This document shows, piece by piece, positions 43,457 through 52,887 of a stretch of 64,000 nt of DNA. Below the pieces are notes generated by a model. The model searched no databases and had not been told where the DNA came from. It saw only the letters and a program-made list of their open reading frames with translations. The DNA comes from Euryarchaeota archaeon UBA86 (lineage in GTDB: Archaea; Thermoplasmatota; Poseidoniia; Poseidoniales; Thalassarchaeaceae). Location of the stretch: NCBI GenBank assembly GCA_002503055.1, contig DAQX01000008.1, forward strand, positions 132,249 through 196,248, given 5' to 3'. Positions within the stretch are counted from its first letter, which is position 1. Every line of letters starts with the position of its first letter. Position numbers and translations under genes: made by a program.

Positions 43457-45235
43457 ATGTCAGGACGCAGACAACCCATCGTCGCTGTTCTAGGCCATGT
43501 TGATCATGGCAAAACTAGTCTGCTTGATCACATTCGCAGTTTGGGTGTTGATTCTCGTGCCTCGGTAATGGATAGGGAAGCTGGCGGCATAACGCAGCAT
43601 ATCGGTGCCACCGAAGTCCCCTCAGACATCCTCAACACACTCTGTGCCCCTCTACTGGGTGGCAAGACATTCAATTCACCCGGGCTTCTATTCATTGACA
43701 CTCCCGGTCACCACTCATTCTCCACTCTGCGCTCACGTGGAGGTTCTCTAGCAGATATTGCAATCTTAGTAGTCGATATCATGGAAGGAGCGAGGCCTCA
43801 GACAATCGAATCACTTCGAGTCCTCAAGGAAGCCAAGACACCATTCGTGATTGCAGCCAATAAGGTCGACAGGATTTATGGCTGGAGTTCCGAAGAGGGA
43901 CGCTCGATGTCAGTCTCGATGAGGGATCAGTCGAAGGAGGCCCTGGGGCTGTTTGAGCAACGCTACTGGGACCTAGTGGGCCAATTCGCCGAGCATGGAT
44001 TCAACATCGAGCGATACGATCGTGTCAGCGACTTCACCAAGGACATCGCTCTAGTTCCTGTGTCCGCTCGCGAAGGAGAGGGTATTCAGGACATCTTAGC
44101 AGTGGTCATTGGTCTGGCCGAGCGTTATCTAACGGAGCAGTTGACAGATATCGAGGGATCGGGCGAGGGTACCGTACTCGAGATGAAGGAAGAACGTGGA
44201 TTAGGTAAAACACTGGATGTCATTCTTCATCGAGGCTCAATCAAGAAGGGAGATGAGATTGTACTCGTGACTAACGATGGTGGTGTTTCTACTCATGTAA
44301 AGGGACTATTCAGCCCGCGTGGTATGAGTGAGATGCGAGATGCTGGCAACCGCTGGGATGCTTCAGAAGAAGCCCATGCGGCTAGCGGACTGAAGATTTC
44401 TGCCCCCGACTTAGACGGGGTACTCGCGGGAACGACTCTGCGGGTCGTCTACTCTGACTCTGAGCGTTCCGATGCTCTAGCAGCGGCGAAGGTTGAATCT
44501 GAGCTCTCAATCGAACTTGAGGAAGAGGGTGTGTGTATCAAGGCAGACACTGTTGGAGGACTGGAAGCATTGGCCAAGGAGCTCAATGCCATTGATGTCC
44601 CAATAAGGATGGCCAGTATTGGCAAGGTAAGTCGCAGGGACATTCGAAACACTGAGGCGGCAAGTAACCCACTACATCGAGTTATCATGGCATTCAGTAC
44701 AGAGATTCTGCCCGATGCAATCACAGAGGTAGAGTCATCTGAGGCAGGAGCCAAGTACATTGGGTCAGATATCATCTACAGGATTCTCGAAGAGCATGAG
44801 GAATGGATTGAACAGCGTACTCGAGAGATCGAGGAAGAGAGTCGTGAACAAGTAGTCTATCCTGCTAGGATTATGCTTCTTCCCGATCACACTTTCCGCG
44901 TCTCCAAGCCCGCTGTAGTAGGCGTCAGAGTGGTAGCTGGACGCATTCATATCGGACAGTATCTGCTCAAGGAAGAGAAGAGAATAGGGCGCATCAAGTC
45001 CATCCGCTCAGGCGAGAGTTCGATGAAGGAAGCGATGCAGGGGGCAGAGGTCGCAGTCGCCATTGATGGTGTTACTGTAGGACGTCAAATCGAAGAGGGG
45101 GACAGTCTGCTAGTAGACATCCCGGAATCGCATGCAAAGAAGCTCCGAAAGATGGAACTCACAGCAGCAGAACAGGATGTTTTCGATGAACTGCTAGCCA
45201 TTCATCGGAAGGATGACCACTTCTGGGGACGCTGA
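43457..45235 (+). CDS. infB: Translation initiation factor aIF5B (IF-2 like)
   Basis: GTPase that promotes subunit joining and places initiator tRNA. It has 592 residues, the normal archaeal length. GHVDHGKT (13-20), an effector loop with AGGITQHIGATEVP, DTPGHHSF (G3) and AANKVDRI (G4) are intact. Domains II-IV follow, ending in a C-terminal tail HRKDDHFWGR. The ATG at 43457 follows GAGGTG with 6-base spacing; a GTG at 43448 is an alternative. Forms a conserved archaeal pair with ndk. Confidence 0.95.
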   Translation: MSGRRQPIVAVLGHVDHGKTSLLDHIRSLGVDSRASVMDREAGGITQHIGATEVPSDILNTLCAPLLGGKTFNSPGLLFIDTPGHHSFSTLRSRGGSLADIAILVVDIMEGARPQTIESLRVLKEAKTPFVIAANKVDRIYGWSSEEGRSMSVSMRDQSKEALGLFEQRYWDLVGQFAEHGFNIERYDRVSDFTKDIALVPVSAREGEGIQDILAVVIGLAERYLTEQLTDIEGSGEGTVLEMKEERGLGKTLDVILHRGSIKKGDEIVLVTNDGGVSTHVKGLFSPRGMSEMRDAGNRWDASEEAHAASGLKISAPDLDGVLAGTTLRVVYSDSERSDALAAAKVESELSIELEEEGVCIKADTVGGLEALAKELNAIDVPIRMASIGKVSRRDIRNTEAASNPLHRVIMAFSTEILPDAITEVESSEAGAKYIGSDIIYRILEEHEEWIEQRTREIEEESREQVVYPARIMLLPDHTFRVSKPAVVGVRVVAGRIHIGQYLLKEEKRIGRIKSIRSGESSMKEAMQGAEVAVAIDGVTVGRQIEEGDSLLVDIPESHAKKLRKMELTAAEQDVFDELLAIHRKDDHFWGR

Positions 45236-45251
45236 GCATTTTGATGCGGTA

Positions 45252-45274
45252 AGCGTTCAGGTATACCTAACGCT
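45252..45274. repeat. Near-perfect 23-base inverted repeat before the MoxR gene
   Basis: AGCGTT-C-AGGTA meets TACCTAACGCT, giving 11-bp arms with one bulged C and no loop. The centre is GGTATACC. It lies 17 bases after the aIF5B stop and 45 bases before the MoxR ATG. It could be a transcription terminator without a T-run, or an operator over a TATA-like TATACC. Confidence 0.5.
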
Positions 45275-45319
45275 CAAGTAGTGAATGAGTAGGCCTGAGG
45301 ATGTTATAGTAGGGATATC

Positions 45320-46300
45320 ATGGCTGAGACAGCAGACCCTAAGGCTCGCGAATTAATTCAGACTGTTTCGCAGATATCCAACGGCCTAATGAACGAGGTC
45401 GCCAAGGTCATCATCGGTAAGCAAGAGAATCTACGTAGGATTACTGTTGGGATTCTTTCGAATGGTAATACACTCATCGAGGATTTCCCAGGTCTAGCAA
45501 AGACTCTGATGGCCAATACCTTTGCATCTGCTCTAGGTTGCAAGTTCAAGCGTGTCCAGTTCACCCCTGATCTGCTCCCAGCCGATATCATGGGGACATA
45601 CATGTATGACCAGCAGGCTGGCGAGTTCAAACTAAGGCCGGGCCCTCTGTTCACCAATGTTCTACTCGCTGACGAGATTAACCGTGCTCCACCAAAGACT
45701 CAGGCAGCGCTGCTTGAGGCAATGGAAGAGAAGCAAGTGACAATCGAGGGTATCACCCACAAGCTACCAGCTCCTTTCATCACCATGGCTACTCAGAACC
45801 CTATTGAGCAGGAGGGTACCTATCCGCTGCCAGAGGCTCAGATGGACAGGTTCCTGATGAAGATGTCAATGGGTTACCCCGACCGTCAGGAGGAGAAGGC
45901 AATCCTACAGCGCAGGAAGTTGCGCGGCAAGGATGAATACGATATCGAGCAGATTACCAGCCCAAAGAAAGTAGTTGCAATGCAGAAGGCGCTCGAGACA
46001 GTTCATGTCGACCCAGCAATCATGTCCTATGTGGTCGAGTTGGTCCAGCGAACCCGTGAGGATCACCGAGTAATCACTGGAGCTTCTCCACGTGCTAGTC
46101 AGTCGCTGTTCAAGACTGCTCGAGCATCAGCAGCCATCGATGGTCGCGACTATGTCATCCCTGATGACATCAAGAATGTAGCTCTAGAGGTAGTCAGCCA
46201 CAGAATCGTACTCAAGCCGGAGTCAAAGATTCGCGGTGTGACTGGACGCCACATCACTCGCAAGATTCTGAGCGAAGTTCCTGTCCCTGTCATCCAGTGA
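45320..46300 (+). CDS. MoxR-type AAA+ ATPase
   Basis: A 326-residue AAA+ ATPase of the MoxR family, which acts as chaperone for protein or cofactor maturation. Walker A is EDFPGLAKTLMA, Walker B LLADEINRAPPKTQ, followed by LEAMEEKQVTIEG, TQNPIEQEGTYPLPEAQ and the sensor-2 GASPRASQ. MoxR genes usually sit beside DUF58 and VWA-domain genes; none follows here, so this copy is an orphan in its operon. The next gene is a ParA-like ATPase in the same direction after 46 bases. Confidence 0.93.
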   Translation: MAETADPKARELIQTVSQISNGLMNEVAKVIIGKQENLRRITVGILSNGNTLIEDFPGLAKTLMANTFASALGCKFKRVQFTPDLLPADIMGTYMYDQQAGEFKLRPGPLFTNVLLADEINRAPPKTQAALLEAMEEKQVTIEGITHKLPAPFITMATQNPIEQEGTYPLPEAQMDRFLMKMSMGYPDRQEEKAILQRRKLRGKDEYDIEQITSPKKVVAMQKALETVHVDPAIMSYVVELVQRTREDHRVITGASPRASQSLFKTARASAAIDGRDYVIPDDIKNVALEVVSHRIVLKPESKIRGVTGRHITRKILSEVPVPVIQ

Positions 46301-46346
46301 TAGGCAAGATTCACGGCATTCCTGTGGTTTTCATCCACTGAGCGAG

Positions 46347-47255
46347 ATGCCCGGACCCGTAGTCATTGCCGTCGTTAACCACAAAGGTGGGTGTGCAAAA
46401 ACTACGACTGCGGTGAATATCGCCTCGGCTCTAGCCGTTGGGAATGAGGATATGGGGGTCGCTGCTCGAAGGGTTCTAGTCATCGACTTAGACCCTAAAG
46501 GGAATATCGCCACTACATTCGGAATAGACAAGAAGACTCTCGGGCCGACAATGAATGAATTGTTCAAAGGAGGAGTGGATGGTTCACCGGTCAGCCTCAA
46601 TGAGTGTCTGATTGGGCCGGATAGGTTGACTGAGGCCATGCGTCAATCTTGGAAGTTGCACAATCCGAATCGCAAGCGCGGACCACCCAAAGGAATAGCA
46701 ATCGAAAATCTCTGGCTACTTCCGGCAGATCTCGACCTATCTGGAGTCGAGATAGATCTAGCAACACGTATTGGAAGAGAGAACCGACTCAAACTCGCAT
46801 TGCAGGACTCGGTTGGTCACTTTGATGTGGTCATCGTGGATACTCCATCTTCTCTTGGCCTACTCACAATCAACGCACTGGCCGCCTCTAACTGGGTACT
46901 GATACCAATCCAAGCAGAGTTCTATGCTCTCGAGGGAATGGGTCAGTTGATGAATGCCATCCGGGATGTCCAGGAAGCAATCAACCCAAATCTTAGGTTG
47001 TTCGGAATAGCACTCACTATGGTGCAAACCAATAGCAATCTAGGCGAGGCGGTTGCCGAGCGGGCACGCAAGCACTTCGGTGATCGAGTCTTCGATACGG
47101 CCATCCAGAGATCGGTTGCAATTGCTGAAGCCCCTCTAGAAGGAGCACCAATAGTCATTGCAAAGAAGCCGAATAAATCAAATTCGGGAAGTAAGGCTTA
47201 CTGGGACCTAGCCAAAGAGGTCGATTCTAGGATTGCCAGAATCCTAGGTGAGTAG
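46347..47255 (+). CDS. ParA/MinD-like ATPase
   Basis: A 302-residue deviant-Walker ATPase. The signature KGGCAKTT (13-20) with the Lys before the P-loop, VIDLDPKGNIATTFG (ParA A' region) and VVIVDTPSSLGLLTINAL (Walker B) are clear. ParA proteins position chromosomes or protein complexes by forming ATP-dependent patches on DNA or membrane. There is no ParB gene beside it. The convergent neighbours are a cold-shock protein and a long coiled-coil protein, so a complex with the coiled-coil is possible. The start ATG at 46347 fits homologues. Confidence 0.93.
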   Translation: MPGPVVIAVVNHKGGCAKTTTAVNIASALAVGNEDMGVAARRVLVIDLDPKGNIATTFGIDKKTLGPTMNELFKGGVDGSPVSLNECLIGPDRLTEAMRQSWKLHNPNRKRGPPKGIAIENLWLLPADLDLSGVEIDLATRIGRENRLKLALQDSVGHFDVVIVDTPSSLGLLTINALAASNWVLIPIQAEFYALEGMGQLMNAIRDVQEAINPNLRLFGIALTMVQTNSNLGEAVAERARKHFGDRVFDTAIQRSVAIAEAPLEGAPIVIAKKPNKSNSGSKAYWDLAKEVDSRIARILGE

Positions 47256-47257
47256 GT

Positions 47258-47455
47258 CTACTCAAGTTTGTTCACATTAATCGCACAGGCGCGACCGTCA
47301 GGTGCTTCGCCGAGTTCAAACTCGACTTCGTCACCATCGTGGAGTGTTCCTGACTCCACATCTGACTTGTGAACGAAAACATCGTTCCCATCTTCTTTCT
47401 CTATGAAGCCAAAACCCTTCACGCGGTTGAACCATTTCACTGTACCCTTAGGCAT
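47258..47455 (-). CDS. Cold-shock domain protein
   Basis: A 65-residue CspA-type OB fold that binds single-stranded RNA or DNA. GTVKWFNRVKGFGFIEKEDG holds RNP1-like aromatic residues and DVFVHKSDV is RNP2. The ATG at 47455 gives the standard MPKGTVKWFN start; an earlier ATG at 47476 adds 7 residues. It ends 3 bases from the convergent ParA stop. Such proteins are common in marine archaea and act as RNA chaperones. Confidence 0.93.
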   Translation of the reverse strand: MPKGTVKWFNRVKGFGFIEKEDGNDVFVHKSDVESGTLHDGDEVEFELGEAPDGRACAINVNKLE

Positions 47456-47524
47456 ATTCCGCGTCGCGTCGTCCATACTACTTCATCTAGACCTAAGAGT
47501 AACATCAATTGAGAGGATTGGAGG

Positions 47525-48625
47525 TTAATCCTCGCCTACCCGTTCAAGAGCGGATTGCTTGGCATCGAGTAAGGTAGAGTCCCACTTGGATTTTAACTCA
47601 GCCTGGAGTGATTTCATCATCTCCTTGACATCCTTCTTCGATAAATCTCCTCGTTTGTTGAACTGTTCCTCTAGATTGGATAGCATCTCTTGCTCTCGCT
47701 TCTTTGCGAACTCGGAGACTTTCTGCTCCATCTCAACTTCGAGTTCGAGTGCCATCTCTTGGCGTCGTAGGCCCAAAGCGGCGAGCATGGTTTCTCTCTC
47801 TGCACGGAATCTTCTGTCCAACTCCTCCAGAGCGGCACGCTCTGATTCCTCTTCTAGTTCCTTGATTCGGACCTTGACATCGGCCTTCATCTCTTTCTCG
47901 AGGGATTTGCGCTCCTCCTTGAGTTGCTTCTCAAGCTCAGCCTCTCGCTCACGGCGAGCATCGGAGATTCTCTCTCGCATCTGCATCTCTTGCTCGAGCC
48001 TGTGAGTCTCTATCTTGCGGTGGACTCCGGTCTCCATGGCCTCTCGTAGATCCATCTCAACACGACGTTGCATTCTCTCCACATCTTGTGATGCTTCTAG
48101 TTCCAGCCTTTCTTCGAGGAAGGCTCTGCGGCGCTGATATTCGGTTTCCATCTCGTCCTTGAGTCTGTCACGTAGCTTTGCTGCATGAGCCTCGATACGG
48201 CGGTCTCTCTCCAAGTCGAGTTGTTCTCTCAGACGATTTTCTTCGCGGCGGAGTCGGTGTAACATCTCTTCTCGAAGTAAGCGCTCCTCTCTCTCTAGAG
48301 CCTCGGTCTCAAGGCGTTCCATCTCGTCCTCAAGCTCGGCTCTCAGGTCAGATTCGATTTGTTGTAGTCTCTCTTCGAATAGTATCTCATTCGCCTTGCG
48401 CATCGCACCGTGCATTCCTGAGACTCTCTCAGTCATCTCAGCGATTCGCATTCTACGCTCTCTCCGGATACCAGATCTGATTCTTGATTCTTCATCTAGT
48501 CGTTCTCTGGCTCGAGCCACAGTCTCCATGTTTGAGGATGCAGATAGGGCATGCTGGGCACGTAGTGCGGCCAGTTCATCGATACCTTCGGTATCGTTGT
48601 CTTCAGGTGACTTGCTCTCACTCAT
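47525..48625 (-). CDS. Long charged coiled-coil protein, unknown
   Basis: A 366-residue protein whose residues about 40-340 form an almost unbroken charged helix rich in Glu and Arg, with heptad-like Leu, Met and Ala spacing. There is no Gly or Pro break through most of it, so it probably forms a long rod or coiled-coil dimer. There are no signal, no membrane segment and no ATPase head. A possible bent TATA (CATTTAT, 48697-48691) lies upstream. It sits between cold-shock, zinc-ribbon and ParA genes. Its function is unknown; a scaffold partner of ParA, or a stand-alone structural rod, is plausible. Confidence 0.8.
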   Translation of the reverse strand: MSESKSPEDNDTEGIDELAALRAQHALSASSNMETVARARERLDEESRIRSGIRRERRMRIAEMTERVSGMHGAMRKANEILFEERLQQIESDLRAELEDEMERLETEALEREERLLREEMLHRLRREENRLREQLDLERDRRIEAHAAKLRDRLKDEMETEYQRRRAFLEERLELEASQDVERMQRRVEMDLREAMETGVHRKIETHRLEQEMQMRERISDARREREAELEKQLKEERKSLEKEMKADVKVRIKELEEESERAALEELDRRFRAERETMLAALGLRRQEMALELEVEMEQKVSEFAKKREQEMLSNLEEQFNKRGDLSKKDVKEMMKSLQAELKSKWDSTLLDAKQSALERVGED

Positions 48626-48728
48626 GGGATCCCATCCCCAAGTAGACGCTGATTCCGGAGTATTTGAGAGAGAAGGGTCCGAATCGGCCGATAAATGCGG
48701 TTTGTGAGGACTATCGGAAGATGCCGTG

Positions 48729-49121
48729 CTAGAAGGTTACATTGAACTTAGACTCACAGGCGGGGCACTTCAGTTCGCGAGTTCCGGGCTTTGGCCTGAT
48801 TCTCAACTGCCTCTCACAACCGGGGCAGTCAATCTCTACTTTGAGTATCTTCGGAGTGAGAGTGAACTTACCTGCGCAGGCGCTACAGGTCAATTCTGTT
48901 GGGCGTTCATCAGTACCCGCTACAATGACGGTATTGCAGTGTGGACAAGGTAGTGTCTCGTCAGTCAGGCTGTCGACAGTTGGTTGGTGGGTTACGCGGC
49001 AAATAGCACCGCAAATCTTGCACTCCTTCTCTCCCAATCCTTGAGGAAGTATGTGGTCGCAATGGGGGCATTCTACCAAAGGCGCAGCGTACCTAGATTC
49101 GATCTCGAATGAGCCGGCCAT
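48729..49121 (-). CDS. Triple zinc-ribbon protein
   Basis: A 130-residue protein composed of three zinc ribbons. Cys pairs are CPHC with CKIC, CPHC with CSAC, and CPGC with CPAC, each pair separated by about 13-25 residues. Such proteins bind nucleic acid or partner proteins. The gene lies 25 bases after the P-type ATPase stop on the same strand. There is no signal peptide, so it is cytosolic. The role is unknown; a zinc-storage or regulatory function beside the metal ATPase is possible. Confidence 0.82.
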   Translation of the reverse strand: MAGSFEIESRYAAPLVECPHCDHILPQGLGEKECKICGAICRVTHQPTVDSLTDETLPCPHCNTVIVAGTDERPTELTCSACAGKFTLTPKILKVEIDCPGCERQLRIRPKPGTRELKCPACESKFNVTF

Positions 49122-49146
49122 AACCCTCGATTCAGGAGTCGGTTAA

Positions 49147-51879
49147 TCAAGCGGTCGTAGACGAGTCTTCTCTAGAAGTCCCTAATGCCACCCTTAGCGC
49201 TTCCACCAAGTCGTCCTTAAGATCGTGTCCCAAGGTTACCAATGTACTGAATCTCTCCGGTCCAGATCCTGTTACCCACATGCCATTCAGAATGACGAGT
49301 AGAGCGCTCGCCTCGTGCAAAGCTACACCCGCGGCCAGTTTAATTTCCCAGCCACCCAGAACAATACCGACCAGTAGCAAGGTGATTCCAACCGAGATGG
49401 TGATGTTCGTTGAAACGGCCCTCTTAGTTCGCTTGGAGAGATCGATGAATCTGGATAGAGCCCGGGGGTCTTCTCCTGGTATCAGAACATCTGCAGCATC
49501 TAGGTTGACTTGTTCACCGCTGCCGACAGCGATTCCTACATCCGCGGCAGCTAGCGCTCCCGCGTCATTGAATCCATCTCCTGCCATCAGAGTTCTGCGA
49601 GCCTTGGAGCGCTCAGATACCCACTGAGCCTTGCCCTCAGGGTCTACTCCGCCTCGGCAGGAGTTAGATGGGATTCCTAGGCGGGCACCGAAAGCTTCGA
49701 CGCTGGCCTGCTCATCTCCGCTGAGTATCTCAACTCTTACTCCATTCTCCTTCAGAGACGAAATAAGCTCCTCAACTCCTTCTCTGGCGTCGTCATGTGC
49801 GAATCCGAATACTGCTATTGCTCTACTATCTAGGGATAAAACGCTGGCTCCATATCCAGCCTGCCTAGACTCCAACAATGCCTCATCGATGTCTATAGGA
49901 ATCTCGACCCCTTGCTTTAGCAGCCAGTCTGCTCGCCCTAGCATGACCTCTTGACCGCGTAGCTTACCGCTGACACCAGCATCTCCATCAGTCAGCCCTG
50001 TGACATTGCTAGCGGAGAGTGAATGCTCGTTAGCTAGCGCAATGATGCTCCTAGCATAGGGGTGGTTCGAGCGTTTCTCAAGTCCTGCAGCAATCTGCAG
50101 GACTCGATATTCATCCTCATCCTCACCCACGGTGATTCCGGTCAACCGGGGACTACCGCTAGTCAGGGTCCCTGTCTTATCTAGAAGTGCCAACTCGATT
50201 CCAGCAGCGGCCTCGAGTACATCCCCTCCTCTAGCAACTAATCCAGACGCAGATGCTGCAGACAGTGCAGCAGCATGCGGAACTGGCGCTGCTAGAAGTA
50301 GAGAGCATGGGCAAGAAACGACCCAAAGAAGAAGTGTGGTAAGGATTGCTTGAGAGGTGGCTCCATAGACGAAGTATCCAATGAATGGAGAGCCAATCAT
50401 CACAAGTGGGACCCATATAGCAGTGAATCTCTCAATCGCACTCTGAGTCCTAGTAGGCTGGTCACGGTAGTTCCTGACTAGGTCAATCAGACTGGATAGT
50501 CTGGTGTCATCTCCTCTCGCAGTCGCTTTGACTACCAGTGGTCCTCGTGCCAGAACCAGCCCTGCCTCAACTGTGTCTCCTTGACTAACTGGAACAGGTA
50601 TTGGTTCACCGGTTAATGGGGCGCGATCAATGGCCCCGGTTCCTTCGATTATGACTCCATCAACAGGCATCACTTCTCCTGAGCGGACTTCGACTAGGTC
50701 GCCCAACTCGAGTGCTTCGACGGGGATTAGGTTGTCAGTATGGTGATCGGTGACGGATATGGTAGGACTAGAGGTGAGTTGGAAGAAAGATAGTGCCTTC
50801 TCTTTTCGATGCTCAGAGTCTTCAGAATTGGATAGACGTGCCCTCTTTGGTAGTCTGTCCAAGCCTCCTTGCATCGACTCTCTAGCTCTGATTAGTGCTC
50901 TCTCTTCGAGATGTGAACAGAATCCCACCAGTCCGACAACCATCAGAGCCTCGGCCCACTCTTGTAGGAACAGTGCACCCAAGACCGCTAGAGAAGTAAG
51001 AATCTGGAAGCCCATCACTCTATTCTGAATACTTCCGATTGCATCTTGGAACATCTGATTACCAGCAAAGAGAACACCGAATATGGCGAATAGTGCTGCC
51101 AGTTGGTCTGGAATTGATGAAATCTGCTCGACTCCGATTACTCCAACAAAGAGAGGTATAGTCATCGCAGCTCCAAGTAATCTGACTTGGTCTGATCTCA
51201 ATTTGGAAGTACGAGAGGGAAATAGTCGAAAACCCTCTCCAAGTATACTTTTGAGATGTTGATCAGAAATCTGCCTGAGATCTGGGTCTGTAATCCACAT
51301 CTTCTGAATCTCGATTCTACCATCACTAAGACGTACATCAAGAACGCCGGGGACATTCTTCAGAGCATCTCTGAGTCTACGCTTATCGACACCGATTCTT
51401 GTTGCAGCCATCGTCGGAGTCAAACCATTTACACTTAGCCAATCCATTTCGGGGCTGTGACCTAGGTTGTCCAGAACTGAAGAGGCTCTGGACACTTTTC
51501 CTCTGCTGACATCCACATGTAATCTCACAGTTCCTTGGGTCACAGAGACTCTGCACTCCTCAATCCCAGGTAGACGACTAACTGCCCTGGTCGCCTTCAT
51601 CGCACAGTCTGGACAATCCATTCCGCTGATATTCCATTCAAACTCGTGTACTCCATCGGCTGCCAGATCTAAATCGATTGAGTCGCCTACTGATGCTGCC
51701 ACGGCCTCTATTGCTGGCTCGGTCTTGCTAACTGGCTTCGATTTCGGTTTCGATAATTTAGGGAGTTTGATTGAGGATAATACCGATTTGAGAGAGGTTG
51801 TATCTTTTTTCGGTTTCTCTGAAACCGGAGTTTCTTCGTCATCACTGAGCAAGAGAAAATCCTCGACATCCTCGCCCAT
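49147..51879 (-). CDS. P1B-type heavy-metal exporting ATPase
   Basis: A 910-residue metal pump. After a charged, low-complexity N-terminus (about residues 1-70) comes an HMA domain with GMDCPDCAMK, then a second, degenerate HMA-like unit lacking the CxxC. The catalytic parts are LTGEPIP, VVSCPCSLLLAAPVP (CPC metal site), DKTGTLTSG (phosphorylated Asp), ERSNHPYARSI (HP motif) and GDGFNDAGALAAADVGIA. LHEASALLVILNGM near the end resembles the HE-type last helix of Zn/Cd pumps, so zinc or cadmium is more likely than copper, but this is not certain. ATG 51879 fits; 51924 adds 15 residues. Confidence 0.93.
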   Translation of the reverse strand: MGEDVEDFLLLSDDEETPVSEKPKKDTTSLKSVLSSIKLPKLSKPKSKPVSKTEPAIEAVAASVGDSIDLDLAADGVHEFEWNISGMDCPDCAMKATRAVSRLPGIEECRVSVTQGTVRLHVDVSRGKVSRASSVLDNLGHSPEMDWLSVNGLTPTMAATRIGVDKRRLRDALKNVPGVLDVRLSDGRIEIQKMWITDPDLRQISDQHLKSILGEGFRLFPSRTSKLRSDQVRLLGAAMTIPLFVGVIGVEQISSIPDQLAALFAIFGVLFAGNQMFQDAIGSIQNRVMGFQILTSLAVLGALFLQEWAEALMVVGLVGFCSHLEERALIRARESMQGGLDRLPKRARLSNSEDSEHRKEKALSFFQLTSSPTISVTDHHTDNLIPVEALELGDLVEVRSGEVMPVDGVIIEGTGAIDRAPLTGEPIPVPVSQGDTVEAGLVLARGPLVVKATARGDDTRLSSLIDLVRNYRDQPTRTQSAIERFTAIWVPLVMIGSPFIGYFVYGATSQAILTTLLLWVVSCPCSLLLAAPVPHAAALSAASASGLVARGGDVLEAAAGIELALLDKTGTLTSGSPRLTGITVGEDEDEYRVLQIAAGLEKRSNHPYARSIIALANEHSLSASNVTGLTDGDAGVSGKLRGQEVMLGRADWLLKQGVEIPIDIDEALLESRQAGYGASVLSLDSRAIAVFGFAHDDAREGVEELISSLKENGVRVEILSGDEQASVEAFGARLGIPSNSCRGGVDPEGKAQWVSERSKARRTLMAGDGFNDAGALAAADVGIAVGSGEQVNLDAADVLIPGEDPRALSRFIDLSKRTKRAVSTNITISVGITLLLVGIVLGGWEIKLAAGVALHEASALLVILNGMWVTGSGPERFSTLVTLGHDLKDDLVEALRVALGTSREDSSTTA

Positions 51880-51964
51880 GGTAATGCCATCTCGTAGTAT
51901 CGCTTGAATATGATGTGCGGTCAAAGAGGGATGAAATCATCAGCAAAGAGTCATCCGGCAGGAT

Positions 51965-52684
51965 ATGGAGGGACTGCCGGAAGAACTCGACATCGATATG
52001 ATAGTGTTCGATGTTGATGGTACGCTGCTCGACTTCAGAGGCTTTCATCCAGAATTGATTCCTCTTGTTCGCCAACTCGAAGAGCGTGGAATCATTGTAT
52101 CTCTTGCCTCAGGAAGGACATTACCTAACATCACTCCAATTAGACAGGCTCTAGGAATATCCGGATTTATTGTGGCCGAGAACGGAGGGGTTGTTTGGGA
52201 CAGTTCTGAGGGGCATGAGATACGAATACTGGCAGACGGTTCTAGGCCCAAGCAGGCAGCTCAGTGGTTGGCCACTCAGATTGATGGATTCGATGTCAAG
52301 GGAATCGAGTCCAATCTTTGGAGAGAAACAGAATGGTGTATGATTGAGACCGGTATGGAACATCAAATGCGAGAATTACTCTCTCAGACAGAGTGGTCTG
52401 ATCTATTGGTTGTCTCTACTGGTTTCGCAATCCACATCACATGCCCAGGAGTCGATAAGGAAGCGGGGCTGAGAGTAGCTCTAGAACAGCGAGGAGTGGT
52501 TCCAAGTAGAGTGCTTTCTTGCGGTGATGCTCTCAATGATATTCCTATGTTCGAGTACTGTGGTTACTCAGTGGCAGTGAACAGTAGTCTTGGAGAAGTG
52601 GTGGAAGCGGCAGACTGGTTGACTGAAGATGATGGATTAGAAGGTACAATCGGGTTTCTCAGGGCTTTGCTCGACATCCTTTAG
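51965..52684 (+). CDS. HAD-family phosphatase, phosphoglycolate phosphatase-like
   Basis: A 239-residue HAD phosphatase of the archaeal Cof type. VFDVDGTLLD gives the nucleophile Asp16 and acid Asp18. SGRTLP, the Lys in PGVDKEAGL and CGDALNDIPMF complete the site, with a cap domain between motifs 1 and 2. Archaeal homologues dephosphorylate 2-phosphoglycolate, but substrate range is broad. It is divergent from the P-type ATPase and ends 6 bases before a tRNA-Leu on the opposite strand. Confidence 0.88.
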   Translation: MEGLPEELDIDMIVFDVDGTLLDFRGFHPELIPLVRQLEERGIIVSLASGRTLPNITPIRQALGISGFIVAENGGVVWDSSEGHEIRILADGSRPKQAAQWLATQIDGFDVKGIESNLWRETEWCMIETGMEHQMRELLSQTEWSDLLVVSTGFAIHITCPGVDKEAGLRVALEQRGVVPSRVLSCGDALNDIPMFEYCGYSVAVNSSLGEVVEAADWLTEDDGLEGTIGFLRALLDIL

Positions 52685-52690
52685 ATTGGG

Positions 52691-52775
52691 TGGTGCAGGC
52701 GGCAGGATTCGAACCTGCGAAGCTCTACGCAGAGGATCTTGAGCCCTCCCCCTTTGACCACTCGGGTACACCTGC
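52691..52775 (-). tRNA. tRNA-Leu(CAA), CCA encoded
   Basis: Class II tRNA read on the minus strand. GCAGGTG (acceptor) pairs with CGCCTGC, the anticodon stem GAGGG/TCCTC encloses loop CTCAAGA with anticodon CAA at complement 52739-52741, and a long variable arm (TGCGTAGAGCTTCGCA) and T arm follow. CCA is encoded at complement 52691-52693. No intron. Confidence 0.95.
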
Positions 52776-52887
52776 AACATGTGGAAGGGAGTTGGGGTCT
52801 TGATACCCGCGCCTCCAAGGTGATTCTTGGTGAAGGCGAGGAATTGTTCAATAGTTACCTGTGGTCCACTCGTAGCGGGTTGCTCAG

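Noticed and set aside
47559..48005. Ser-rich open frame opposite the coiled-coil gene
   Set aside because: It mirrors the Glu/Arg codons of the coiled-coil gene on the other strand; composition, not coding.
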